Shown in pieces: positions 1 through 10,428 of a stretch of DNA of 64,000 nt. This DNA comes from Erigeron canadensis. Lineage: Eukaryota > Streptophyta > Magnoliopsida > Asterales > Asteraceae. The stretch lies in the NCBI RefSeq assembly GCF_010389155.1, contig NC_057763.1, positions 31,912,645 to 31,976,644 of the forward strand, read 5' to 3'. The translations under genes were made by a program, and so were the position numbers. Numbering within the stretch: position 1 is the stretch's first letter; each line of letters starts with the position of its first letter. The notes under the pieces are model-generated. The model saw only the letters and a list, made by a program, of their open reading frames with translations, had not been told where the DNA came from and ran no database searches.

Positions 1-1
1 A

Positions 2-106
2 GGTGATTGTGGGGAAGGTGGCTGTATTGGAGGTGATGGTGTTGGTGATGGTGATGATGGCGGCGGCAATGGAGGTGGTTGTGGAGGCGGTTGTGGAGGT
101 GATTGA
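2..106 (+). CDS. C-terminal end of a Gly/Cys-rich protein (partial)
   Basis: The frame beginning at base 2 is open from the window edge and stops at TGA 104-106. Its 34 residues are almost entirely Gly, Asp and Cys, with two GGGCGGG-like stretches just before the stop. This looks like the low-complexity tail of a plant glycine-rich protein whose main part lies to the left of the window. An ATG in another frame (base 3) gives a Met/Val-rich peptide that is a shadow of the same repeats. No domain can be named from so short a tail, so no function is proposed. Confidence 0.45.
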   Translation, partial: GDCGEGGCIGGDGVGDGDDGGGNGGGCGGGCGGD

Positions 107-1314
107 CAACTTATGGGTTACCATCAAGCTCATCTACACTCAGCATTTACGTTCTCAAGATTGCAATAAGAGCTGTGAATTGTGTCTCTCAGGTCATGGT
201 TGATTGTTTTTCTTGGTTATTTGATTATGTATTTATCTAGTTGCTTTTGCTACATAGAATTTGTCCATGTTTTAGGTTCTAAATAACTGTTTTTTTTTTT
301 TTGGTTACATTGCTTGATTTGTTGGTGGCTTGAGAATTTGAGTTTTTGTTACTTAGAAAATACAAAAAGGCCTGACTTGTTTAAAACAGATGCAGACTAG
401 CGAACGGTTAAATGACCTAGTTTACTAGTTAGATTAGATAAAACTTTCAACCATTACATCAAACATCCTTGTATATAAGCCAGCAATAACCTCATTGAGG
501 AGTTTTGACAAGACTAGCTAGTACCCAAATCGGGCACAAGAATGTATGCTAGCTAGTACCCAAATCGGGCACAAGAATGTATGCTAGCTATTTGCTGCAA
601 CAAGTAAACGTGTCAACGGAAAAGAGCAATGCATGCTTACTGAAGTTGCTCTTAAGAATAGTTTTAAATCAGCTAATAGTGCTCGACACAACCACCATCA
701 AGGTAGCCTAGTGGTTAGGTTGAAAGCTCCCTTGGTAAATATCCCGGGATAGCCTGGGACATAGTCAAAAACGATCACAACGATATCTCGGTTGCACATA
801 TCTGAGTAAAAAAAACTCGTGATCCCCATATAAGTAGAATGAGAGCCTCATTCGTTTACTTGTTTAATAGTGCTATACAACAAAACACATTTGGCTAAAT
901 GGTATGGGAGGAAATCTATCAACTAATAGGTTGTAATTTCTAGTTCTACTTTGGATAAACTGTAAATATGTATGGCATAAGATACATATAACATATGTCT
1001 AAAGCTACCTAATTCATTCAATTATCGACACATGATTCAACTTTTTTTCCTTGTCCCGAACGTTAATCAATAGCATGTATTTTGATCTTCTCTTTAGACT
1101 TATATTAGGCATATGTATCATTTTTTCGGTTATATTTGCTCTATGGGTATTGTGGTGCTGGAGGGGTTTTTTGCACGATCATGGTGAATAGATGCCTTAG
1201 AAACTAGTGAAAACAACAAGTAAGTTTGCAATAACAATCAAGGTGAAAGAGATAAAGTATTGATATTTCTATTGACCGATTTGGTGGTAATGGCATCGGG
1301 AGGCGTGGAAATAG
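107..1314. other. Intergenic spacer left of the Sirevirus array
   Basis: I see no gene in this stretch. It holds the likely 3' UTR of the Gly-rich gene, a T-run near 290, a 35-bp direct duplication at 516-585, and a segment near 700-730 resembling a tRNA A-box (TAGCCTAGTGG). That segment could be SINE-derived, but no convincing B-box follows. Confidence 0.5.
516..585. repeat. 35-bp tandem duplication (two copies)
   Basis: The 35-bp unit starting AGCTAGTACCC at 516 recurs identically at 551. The sequence AGCTA that begins each unit occurs again at 586, so the duplication is bounded by a 5-bp repeat, which suggests slippage or an excision footprint. Confidence 0.85.
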
Positions 1315-1319
1315 GGGGT

Positions 1320-2964
1320 TGTTGGTGCATTTTAGGCATTACGGTTAATTCAAACGTCTCCGTTGTTTTGATAATGAGTGACAATACATTTAATGTTTGC
1401 AAAATGATATAAAAGCTAACTTAGGCATACATACGCTATTTCCGAACCTAAAACAATGAAAACGTCAAGTTTGAGTTTGGTGTAGCACTTCGTCGAAAAT
1501 CCTGGAGCACGGCTCCACTTTGGTAGCACGGCTCTTAGGCACGGCCTTTGTGCCCTGCAACGGCCGTCCTTCTCTGTCAAATTTACACTTTGTTTCTTCG
1601 GCTTTCGTTACTCACTTCCGTGACTCAAAACTTGTACCATAACCTTATTTTGATATTCTAAGATGTTTGTATTTGACAAATCTTAAAAATAACAACTTTC
1701 GTTTTTCATCAAATTTGAGGTCGAAATATTTTCTAAGTTTCATGGGGCACGGCTCCTCTTCAGAGCACGGCTCCAGAGGACGGCTCTTGCAGGATTAGAG
1801 GCCGTCCTCTCTCTGTCTAAATCAAAGAATCTTACCAAGCGCTCGTTACTTATGTTATTGACCCGAAACTTGTTCCGTAAGGCTTATAGTATCATTCTAA
1901 GGTGTCTGAAAATGTCAAATTACAAATCTAATCAACTTGATTTTTCACCAAAATTTGGAGGCTAAATTTATTCTAAGTGTTGAAAGTCAACAAAAGTCAA
2001 AATTGGTTAAGTGGTCAAAATTGGTCAACAAATGAATAAATTCAGATTTATATTTGAAAAGATAGTGGGATTTTGATTCATTTCCATAACTCATCTTGTG
2101 ACTATTTCATTCCCCAAATCTCCCTCTCTTGGTAAGCATCTTCTCAACTTTCTTTCTTTATCCTTTGATGTCAATATTGGTTTAGGAATGTTGTTGTTGT
2201 GAGTGGGATTTCATGGGAGGTTGCAAAGGCTTTTTGTAGTTTTCCAGGTATAGCACGGCTCTTGTTTGGAGCACGGATCTTGTGCCATGAAGCACGGCCT
2301 CTGTTTGGAGCCGTCCGAGTCAAACGGTAATAAAGCACTTTTTGACTATAAATTGAAGACTTGGGCATATTTGGACTTCACCTCTTGCATCTACATCTCC
2401 TGGAAAATACATATTCATATCTCATATCTTATATCAAACATCAATCTAGCAAGAGTGATACAATTGTAGTGAGGAAATATATGTGTTATATTGATTAGCC
2501 TACAAATTGTGTTGTATTCGCACTAGTGAGTGTGATAGAGGGTTGAAGTTCTAGTGGTTAGGATTTCATCTTCATTGATATCTCTAGTGGTTAGAGATTG
2601 TGTGTTCATCTCTTGAATTGTCAAGAGTTTGGTGTATTCTAGTGGTTAGAATACTTGGTGTAATGTCGGATTCTCCACCGGGTTTGGAGAGATTAGTGCT
2701 ACAAACTCTCGATTAGTGAATCGGGGAGTGGATTACGGCGAATTCGTTAACATTCGCCCGAACCACTATATATCGTGGTGTCTCTTGATTTGGTGATATC
2801 TTCTTACTCTATCTTTTCATATCAATCTTATTTGTTATATAATTATTGTTGTGATTGTTTCTTGCACAAACTAAGATTTGAATATTTGTTTTATAACTTG
2901 ATTTTCAAAAAGAAGTTAAATAATTGGTATAATCTATTCACCCCCCCTCTAGATTACACTTACA
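1320..2964 (+). repeat. Sirevirus LTR 1 (left)
   Basis: This 1645-bp LTR starts TGTTGGTGC and ends CTTACA. It differs from LTR 2 at only two substitutions that I saw: G at 1723 (A in the others) and A at 2277 (C in the others). It contains clusters of GCACGGCT/GGCCGTCC motifs at about 1505-1555, 1745-1810 and 2250-2310. Confidence 0.93.
2347..2353 (+). promoter_or_regulatory. Candidate LTR TATA box
   Basis: TATAAAT lies just downstream of the last ACGGC-motif cluster of the LTR, where a U3 core promoter would be expected. The same motif is at 11456-11462 and 20559-20565. A second TATA-like string inside a short palindrome, at 2767-2772, is an alternative. Confidence 0.35.
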
Positions 2965-2966
2965 AT

Positions 2967-2980
2967 TGGTATCATAGCAC
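2967..2980 (+). other. Primer-binding site (initiator Met tRNA type), copy 1
   Basis: TGGTATCATAGCAC begins 2 nt after the LTR end. It matches the usual initiator-methionine tRNA primer site TGGTATCAGAGC apart from one base. Confidence 0.8.
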
Positions 2981-3035
2981 GTTGCTCTAATTTTTGCAAA
3001 AATCACAATTTTTCAAAAATTTCGAGTTTGAATCC

Positions 3036-4968
3036 ATGGACAACAAAAGTGATAATTATAATGAGGGTTGCTCAATGCAAAGACCTCCACTCCTAGAGGC
3101 GGAAGGTTTTTGTTATTGGAAACAAAGATTTGAAACTTATGTTTGTGCTAAAGATATTGATCTATGGGATATAATTGTTTCCGGGGATTATGAACCGAAG
3201 GAATGGTCTACGACCGATAAGGTTTGGGTTAAGGTTGAAAAAAAGATTGGAAACCCGAACATAAAAAAGGAATTGCAAAAAATTATGAGGCCAAATTAAT
3301 GTTATACAATGCTTTGCCACGTAAAGAATACGAAAGAGTTTTTATGTGTAAAAGTGCTAAAGAAGCTTGGAAAACCCTTGTTGTAACCCATCAAGGAAAT
3401 GCACAAGTCATTGAAAACAAAATTGAATTACTTGTTGCTCAATATGAACAATTTACCATTGGGGAGGATGAAAAAATAGATGTAGGATATTCAAGATTTA
3501 ACACTATTTGCACAAGTTTGAAAGCTCTAGGTACTTCTTATACAAGCAAGCAATATGTCCGAAAATTCCTAAGGGCACTACCGTCCAAATGGAGACCTAA
3601 GGTGACCGCCATTGATGAAGCCAAAGACTTTGAAAAATTGACCTTGGATGAACTTGTGGGAAATCTCAAGGTTCATGAAGTGATATTAGAAAAAGATGAA
3701 GAAATTAGTAGATTGAAGAAAGAAAAGTTCAAGTCCATTGCTCTCAAAGCAAAACATATTGACTCATCAAGTGACAACGGAAATGATGACGAAGAAATGG
3801 ATGAAGATGAAGAATTAGCTTGTATGGTGAGAAACTTCAAAAGAATCTTTCGAAGAAATGGGAAGTTTGTAAGACCACCTCAAAATGATTCAAGAAAACC
3901 CACACTAGACTTGAAGAAAAGAAATCCTAGAAAGTGTTTCAATTGTGGTGACCCAAATCACTTAGTGAACGAATGCACCAAAAAGAGGAATGAAAGGGCA
4001 TATGTAGGAGGTGCATGGGAAGATGAAGAAGGAGATGAAGAAGAAGAATCACAAGAAAAGTGTCTAATGGCTCTTGGAAGCTCGAAAAGTTGTAGTGATG
4101 ATCTCCCGGAAACTACTAATGGAGCATGGATTGATAGTGAAAATGAAGACTCAACCATGTGCTTCGTTGGACAAGACGAAGATGAGGTATATTCCGATAG
4201 TGATTACTCTATTGAAAACCTTGAACACGACTATGAAAAACTTGTCATTTTGAGTACTAAAATTAGCAAGAAAAACAAATATTAAAATCGGAAAATGAGG
4301 CTTTACTCAAAGAGTTAGAAGAACAAAAATATTTGGTGGCCCTTGTTATGCAAGAAAATAATGATTTTAGAACTAAAGAAAGTCATTGTGATAAATGTGT
4401 CCTTTTGAAGTCAAAGGTTAAAGAATTAGAAAAGGAGGTATGTTTTAAAGTGTTGGATGAAGGAACTAAAATGCTTGATAAAATGCTTAATTCTATTCAT
4501 GGGAGACCGGAAAAGGCGGGAATCGGGTATAATAGTTTTGAGTCTACTAGTGAAATCAAACCCACCATCTTTGTTAAAGCAAAAGAGAAAAATGTGATTG
4601 AGGGTGGTTGTGACAAAGTCCATGTGCAACAACCACAAATTACAAAGACCTTGACAAAGTCCACAAATCACTATCAAGTTCCTTATAATTACAAATTGGC
4701 TTCTAAGGCACCTTTGAAGGTTGAAAAAACACATATAGTTCGAAAATTTTATCAACCAAGAAACAAATTTATAAATGAATATTCTAGAAGAAGTTATCAC
4801 ATGATGACAAGAGGCAAAGAATTTCAAAAGAATGTTAAAAATGTTCAACATAACCAAACATATCATGGATACTCAACACATAAGAAAGTGGTAAAGAAAT
4901 GGGTAAAGATAGGTATGTTTAATGCTAACAATCCCGGACCCATGAAACATTGGGTACCAAGAGTTTGA
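3036..4968 (+). pseudogene. gag: Sirevirus gag, copy 1 (frameshifted)
   Basis: This is the capsid/nucleocapsid gene of the left internal region. ATG 3036 opens an N-terminal domain of the copia gag type. The frame breaks at the A-run 3277-3282, where one base appears missing, and resumes from about 3283. The central part has a charged linker and a CCHC zinc knuckle at about 3935-3976 (C-x2-C-x4-H-x4-C). An acidic region and a Lys-rich tail follow. A second break lies near 4270, where copy 1 has one A fewer than copy 2; the frame is restored before 4333 and ends at TGA 4966-4968. The first break is shared with copy 2 and the second is private. All lie in A-runs, so sequencing error is an alternative to real decay. 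Confidence 0.85.
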
Positions 4969-5002
4969 GTGTCACTATGATATGTAGGAATGCAATAAAG
5001 GA

Positions 5003-8000
5003 GTGATCGAAAAAGATGATTGGATCACCGATAGTGGATGCTCAAAACACATGACTGGTGACCGGGAAGTTTTCACTACATATGCCAAATGCAACGGGGG
5101 TGATGTTGTGTTTGGAAGTGATGTCAAAGGAAAAATCATTGGTAAAGGTAACATCGCACACGAAAAATTTGTATTTGAAAAAGTTGCTCATGTGAAAAAT
5201 CTTGCATTTAACTTGCTAAGTGTTGGTAAATTATGTGATAAAGGCCTAAAAGTTCTATTTGATGAATCACATGCGGAAATCATTAGAAATGGTGAAGTAA
5301 TTATTAGATGTGAACGTAAACAAGGTGTATATACATGCAAACTAAATGACTATAAGAAACTTAATTTGTGTTTGGCTACCATACATGATATGTCTACTTT
5401 GTGGCATAGGAGATTAGGACATGCTAACATGCGACAACTTCAAAAATTGTCTTCTATAGATTGTGTGAGGGATCTCCCTAAATTAAAATTTGATTGTCAT
5501 TTTTGTGATGCATGTAAAATAGGTAAACAAGTTAAGACAAGTCACAAACCTAAAAATGCTATATCTACTAAAAGATGTCTAGAACTCTTACACATGGACT
5601 TGTTTGGTCCGTCATCAATTCAAAGTTATGGAGGAAATTCTTACACTTTAGTAATTGTCGATGATTACTCTAGATTTACTTGGACTTTCTTTCTAAGACA
5701 TAAGAATGAAGCATTTGAACAATTTAAAATATTTGGAAGAAAAATTCAAAATAAACTAGGTTGTACAATTGTGTCTATAAGAACCGATCATGGTAGGGAA
5801 TTTGATAATGAAGCCCAATTTGGGGCATTTTGTGATAAACATGGTGTAACTCACAACTTTTCGGCTCCTCGCACACCTCAATCTAATGGGGTTGTTGAGA
5901 GAAAAAATCGAACACTTCAAGAAATGAGTAGAACAATGTTAAATGAACAATCTATTCCCCAAAAGTTTTGGTGTGATGCCGTTGCCACCGCTTGTTATAT
6001 TCTCAATAGAGTGCTTTTTAGACCACTAATGAATAAAACCCCTTATGAAGTACTAAAAGGAAAGAAACCATCTTTAAAACATGTTAGAGTGTTTGGATGC
6101 AAATGTTTCGTTTTAAATAAGAAAGATCACTTGACTAAATTTGATCCTAAGGCCTATGAATGTGTATTTCTAGGGTACTCTCCCATAAGTAAAGCATATA
6201 GGGTCCTAAATAAAGAAACTAACATTGTAGAAGAGTCACTAGATGTCACATTTGATGAATCGGAACCTAAACCTAAAACCTTACCTCTAAAAGACGATGA
6301 TGTAATTGAGGAAGAAGTTAGAGCAAATCCACCTCAAATAGAAACAACAAATGAGAATGTAACACCTCTAGTGCAAACCTTAGTTAATATAAGAGAAGTT
6401 AGAGACCATCCCATAGAGCAAGTCATTGGTGACTTAAATCAAAGAGTAACTAGGTCACATGCTATGTATGTAAACTCACATTATGCTTTTGTATCCAAAG
6501 TAGAACCTAAAGATATAAAAGAAGCTATTGTTGATGAAAATTGGGTAATGGCCATGCAAGATGAACTTAATCAATTTAAAAGAAATGATGTTTGGGAATT
6601 AGTTCCCGTGCCTAGTGGATATACAATTTTTGGGTTAAAATGGATTTATCGTAACAAACTAGATGAAGATGGGAAAGTCACTCGAAACAAAGCTAGGTTA
6701 GTGGCTCTAGGATATTGCCAACAAGAAGGAATCGATTATGATGAAACATTTGCTCCGGTAGCTAGGCTAGAATCCATCCGAATCTTGCTTGCTTATGCAT
6801 GTGCTTGTAATTTTAAATTATATCAAATGGACGTAAAAAGTGCGTTCTTAAATGGTGACATCAAAGAAGATGTATATGTATCTCAACCGCCGGGATTTAA
6901 AAACTTTGATAAACCTAATCATGTTTACAAACTAAAAAAGGCTTTATATGGATTAAAACAAGCTCCTAGGGCTTGGTATGATAGATTGAAGATATTTTTG
7001 ATTGAACATAATTATGTGATGGGAAAAGTGGATAGTACATTATTTGTTAAAAAGAAAGAACATCATTTGTTAATTGTGCAAATATATGTGGATGATATTG
7101 TATTTGGATCCACGGATCAATCTTTGTGTGATGAATTTTCTAATATTATGCATGATGAATTTGAAATGAGTATGATGGGTGAACTTAATTTTTTTCTTGG
7201 TTTGCAAATTAAACAACTAGAAGATGGCATATTCATTAATCAATCTAAATATATTAAAGAAATGCTTAAAAAATTTGAAATGGAATCATCTAAACCCTTA
7301 GATACACCTATGGCTACTACGACTCGACTTAGCATTGATGAAGAAGGTGAACCCATGGATAGTACCAAATATCGTGGTATGATTGGTAGTTTATTGTATC
7401 TTACCGCTAGTAGACCGGATATAATGTATAGTGTGTGTTTATGTGCTAGATTTCAAGAAAATCCTAAACTATCACATTATGAAGCGGTTAAAAGAATATT
7501 TAGATACTTAAAAGGTACAATGAATTTGGGTTTGTGGTATCCTAAATTTTCCGGTGTTGATATTATGTGTTATGCGGATTCCGACTTAGGTGGTTCACTT
7601 GTTGATAGAAAAAGTACTAGTGGTGTATGTGCTTTTGTGGGCTTATGTCTAACTTCATGGTTTTCTAAGAAACAAAATTCCGTTGCGCTTTCTACCACCG
7701 AAGCCGAATATGTAGCCGCCGGTCGTGCTTGTGCTCAAGCACTTTGGATGAAACAAATGTTTTTAGACTACAATGAACACCAAAATGAAATTCCAATTAT
7801 GTGTGATAATAAAAGTGCTATAGACTTAAGTAAAAATCCCGTCCTACATTCTAGAACTAAACATATTGAGATTAGACATCATTTTCTTAGAGATAATGTG
7901 CAAAAAGGAAATATCGTAATCGAGAAAATTGATACAACCGAAAATGTGGCGGATATATTTACTAAGGCACTGAAAAAGGATACATTTAATACACTTAGAT

Positions 8001-8032
8001 TGGGCTTAGGCATGATGGAACTCATCATTTAG
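5003..8032 (+). CDS. pol: Sirevirus pol polyprotein, copy 1
   Basis: This open frame of 1009 codons encodes the enzymes for reverse transcription and integration. Residue numbers count from 5003. The aspartic protease DSG is at 10-12. The integrase zinc finger has H135, H140 and Cys pairs at 165-171. The integrase core has D199, D262 and E299. Reverse transcriptase spans about 510-760 with D610 and the YVDD box at 695-698. RNase H has D859, E900 and D935. All catalytic residues are present, so the protein looks functional. The first codon, GTG, is only the frame's first near-start; in-frame TAG 4985-4987 lies upstream and gag ends 34 bp earlier in another frame. Pol must therefore be made by readthrough, frameshift or reinitiation, or the junction is damaged. 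The order integrase before RT identifies Ty1/copia. Confidence 0.95.
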   Translation: MIEKDDWITDSGCSKHMTGDREVFTTYAKCNGGDVVFGSDVKGKIIGKGNIAHEKFVFEKVAHVKNLAFNLLSVGKLCDKGLKVLFDESHAEIIRNGEVIIRCERKQGVYTCKLNDYKKLNLCLATIHDMSTLWHRRLGHANMRQLQKLSSIDCVRDLPKLKFDCHFCDACKIGKQVKTSHKPKNAISTKRCLELLHMDLFGPSSIQSYGGNSYTLVIVDDYSRFTWTFFLRHKNEAFEQFKIFGRKIQNKLGCTIVSIRTDHGREFDNEAQFGAFCDKHGVTHNFSAPRTPQSNGVVERKNRTLQEMSRTMLNEQSIPQKFWCDAVATACYILNRVLFRPLMNKTPYEVLKGKKPSLKHVRVFGCKCFVLNKKDHLTKFDPKAYECVFLGYSPISKAYRVLNKETNIVEESLDVTFDESEPKPKTLPLKDDDVIEEEVRANPPQIETTNENVTPLVQTLVNIREVRDHPIEQVIGDLNQRVTRSHAMYVNSHYAFVSKVEPKDIKEAIVDENWVMAMQDELNQFKRNDVWELVPVPSGYTIFGLKWIYRNKLDEDGKVTRNKARLVALGYCQQEGIDYDETFAPVARLESIRILLAYACACNFKLYQMDVKSAFLNGDIKEDVYVSQPPGFKNFDKPNHVYKLKKALYGLKQAPRAWYDRLKIFLIEHNYVMGKVDSTLFVKKKEHHLLIVQIYVDDIVFGSTDQSLCDEFSNIMHDEFEMSMMGELNFFLGLQIKQLEDGIFINQSKYIKEMLKKFEMESSKPLDTPMATTTRLSIDEEGEPMDSTKYRGMIGSLLYLTASRPDIMYSVCLCARFQENPKLSHYEAVKRIFRYLKGTMNLGLWYPKFSGVDIMCYADSDLGGSLVDRKSTSGVCAFVGLCLTSWFSKKQNSVALSTTEAEYVAAGRACAQALWMKQMFLDYNEHQNEIPIMCDNKSAIDLSKNPVLHSRTKHIEIRHHFLRDNVQKGNIVIEKIDTTENVADIFTKALKKDTFNTLRLGLGMMELII

Positions 8033-8040
8033 GTAAAATA

Positions 8041-8180
8041 CAATTTTTATGCTTTTCTGAAGAGTACGGCCTTTGTATGAAGCCGTCCCTCCCAACTGCA
8101 GCCGTGCGTTGCTCCTGGACGGCCTTTTCTGGAACTGAAGCCGTGCTCTGTCATAGGACGGCTGCTTATTGAGGCCGTGT
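8041..8180 (+). repeat. ACGGC-motif cluster in pol-env spacer, copy 1
   Basis: Seven or so ACGGC/GCCGT motifs in both orientations (ACGGCC, GCCGTCC, GCCGTGC, GGACGGCC, GGACGGCT, GGCCGTG) occur in about 120 bp. They resemble those in the LTR clusters. The cluster is CpG-rich against a very AT-rich background. The same stretch lies at about 17150-17289 in copy 2. Confidence 0.7.
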
Positions 8181-8388
8181 GTTTCTATCCTTCTTAACTT
8201 AATAAAATCTGATTTTTTTTTCACCTTATCTCCACTGTAACTTCATTTATCTCCTTGAACCCCTCTTTCACCACCACCCATCCATTCTCTCAAGTCTCTC
8301 AAAAATTTACCAATAATTCTTCTAAATCAAAAATCTAGGGTTTCTAATTGTGTCCTTGAATCTTTCTTTCCATCCTTCCATTCTAAAG

Positions 8389-9030
8389 GTAACAAATCTT
8401 TTCCTCAATTCAATTTTATTATTCATGTCATAAACTAGGGTTTTTATTTGGGAATTTCTTTAAATTCGAATTTAGTGATTATTTTGTAAAAATTGATGAT
8501 CACTCTTGTATGATTAGTGTATGGAACACCTAAATCTGAAGTTGCTTAGAAAATATTGTCATTAACATTCAAGTATTGTAAATTTGTTATTTAAATCCTA
8601 AAATTAAATTTTTTTTAATATTCCCAAATAGGTAGGATGTCATCACTTGCACTTAGGACTGCACTAATTGTTTTCATTCTTGTCATCATACGTATTGCAT
8701 ATCATTCATGTAAAATTGGAAATAATTAGGTGTGCCAAACATTAGAAACTTGCATTGAGTGCATTTTAGGTGCATTACTAGTTCATAATTTTTAAACACA
8801 CTCACGCACACACAAGAGATGTGAATGATTGAGATACTACAAATTCATTGTGCGTATTTGTAATTCATAACTCAATATTGAAAGTTGAAAGTTGTCTCAT
8901 ATAAGTGGCACATAATTAAGTAGTTAGGTCGAGACAATGACTACACGACATTTTAGTTCATATAGGCACACACTCTCAACACTTTATATATATGCATAAT
9001 GTAATCGTTATGTAATGAATTTTTTTCTAG
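8389..9030 (+). other. Candidate intron in the leader of the env-like ORF, copy 1
   Basis: A good donor (AAAG|GTAACA at 8388/8389) follows a CT-rich, plant-5'-UTR-like stretch. A good acceptor (TTTTTTCTAG, ending 9030) lies 3 bp before the env-like ATG at 9034. The 642-bp interval is AT-rich with many stops. Splicing here would give a short leader fused to the env-like start codon. The copy 2 equivalent is 17497-18138. This is inferred from splice-site appearance only. Confidence 0.4.
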
Positions 9031-9033
9031 ATC

Positions 9034-10065
9034 ATGGCAAGAATTGATAACTATCCAATAATTTCAGCCGCTCAAAAGAAAACACTAAAAGAATGTAAAA
9101 CATTGTTGGCTAGAAGGGATATTAGTGATGGGCGTAGGGTTGAGTTAGACTCGGTTGGGGAAGATGTTATTGTTGCTTTTAGGAATATGGGTTGGTTACC
9201 TCTTTTAACCTTGGAAGGCTCCGTGTGCTCTCAACATGTAAGGGAATTTTATTCCATGTTCACCTACAATGCGACAAATGGGAGAGTTGTGTTTGTTCTA
9301 AAAAATCGTTCCATTGAATGGTCGTTAGAACAATTTGGAAATGTGTTAGGTCTTCCTCATACGGGTGAAGAGGTATCCCTTGAAGGTTCTGCTTCCGATC
9401 TTAACAAAGTTCCCGCCTTTGTAGACATTAGGGATGCTAAACGCCGTTTATGCAAAAAAACCGCATCTTGTCAAAAAAGTATGTCATGTTAGTGACCTCA
9501 ATCATCCCCATGATGTGAGAGCCAAGATTCTTGGTTGGAATATTCTTTGTAAGAAAGGGAATCATAACATTGTTCCAGCGTCTATCTTTGCTCTTGTGTA
9601 TTGTCTTGATATGGGTATTCAAGCTAATATAACCTCACTTGTTGCTCAACGAATGGATGGTCTTCTTACCAATGGGAAACGGTTTCTCCCATATGGCATG
9701 TTGTTGAATCGTGTGTTTATTCATCTTGATCTTCCTCTAACTAAGGTGAGGGTATGGGAAAGGATATTCCTGAACCTAGTTCCAAGAGGTCTAGAGATGA
9801 AGGACCTAGTGAGATTCATGAGGTTCCGGAGGCTGGAAATGATGATGTTGAAGCGGATGAGAGTGAAGGAAACCAAAATGAAAGTAGCGTTGAACCCGAT
9901 CCAAGCGTTACTAGTGCCGAATTTGACGAAAAGAACCAAGATGATAGAATCAAGCATGTATATCGAGAGGTACGAGGTGTGAAAAAGGAACTAAAAGGAC
10001 TTAGGAAAATGATGAAGGAAGTGGCTGACTTCATCAAATGCAAAGGGCCAAATACTCGTGATTGA
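9034..10065 (+). pseudogene. Sirevirus env-like ORF (putative plant transposon protein domain), copy 1, frameshifted
   Basis: ATG 9034 opens a protein of the type found as a third ORF in SIRE/Maximus copia elements and often labelled putative plant transposon protein. The first segment (9034 to about 9460) has a conserved aromatic/Gly pattern around FYSMFTYN and the GLPHTGEE turn. The second segment (about 9464-9760) continues the domain in another frame. The third (about 9754-10065) is an acidic, Lys-rich, probably coiled-coil tail ending at TGA. The two frame breaks, one at the seven-A run near 9452 and one at the G-run near 9753, are both shared with copy 2. They therefore predate the duplication, or recur as homopolymer sequencing error. 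Function is unknown; no signal peptide or clear membrane span is visible. Confidence 0.75.
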
Positions 10066-10281
10066 ACCTAATGTGCATTTAAGTGACTATTAGTAATCGT
10101 TGGTGATGTGTCTTACTTGTTTAACTAATCTTATGACTTATGTGTTACCTTATGTGTCTTGGTTGTTTGGAACTTAATTGCTTGATCAAACTATGTGTGT
10201 CCTTGAATTATATGCTTCCTTAGTTTTTTTATGCTTCCTTAAATAGGTCATATATATGTTTGTATGCTTGCTTTGATACGA

Positions 10282-10293
10282 CAAAGGGGGAGA
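10282..10293 (+). other. Upstream polypurine-tract repeat, copy 1
   Basis: CAAAGGGGGAGA is near-identical to the LTR-adjacent polypurine tract 130 bp downstream. Repeated polypurine tracts are a known Sirevirus trait. In copy 2 (19390-19400) this copy has one A fewer. Confidence 0.7.
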
Positions 10294-10414
10294 AGTAATA
10301 GGTATGCATGTTGCTTTAATCATTATTTTTCATCAAAAATAGGTATGTTATGTTGTTAACGACTTTAGCTTTTATTGCATTTTCATACCTATTAGATGTA
10401 TTGTTGTCATTATC

Positions 10415-10427
10415 AAAAAGGGGGAGA
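10415..10427 (+). other. Polypurine tract, copy 1
   Basis: AAAAAGGGGGAGA sits 1 nt before LTR 2 and is the expected plus-strand primer site. The copy 2 equivalent is 19520-19532, before LTR 3. Confidence 0.85.
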
Positions 10428-10428
10428 T

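Noticed and set aside
670..870. tRNA-like A-box (TAGCCTAGTGGTTAG) suggesting a SINE or tRNA gene
   Set aside because: No B-box at the right distance and no cloverleaf pairing visible.
2775..2990. 71-codon frame in LTR 1, repeated in the other LTRs
   Set aside because: It lies in LTR R/U5 sequence, has no domain, and runs into the primer-binding site.
3958..4866. Minus-strand frames opposite gag (and the same in copy 2)
   Set aside because: They are shadows of gag codons on the other strand, without homology or promoter.
8006..8224. Minus-strand frame over the pol end and ACGGC cluster
   Set aside because: Made by the low-stop CpG-rich motifs; no domain.
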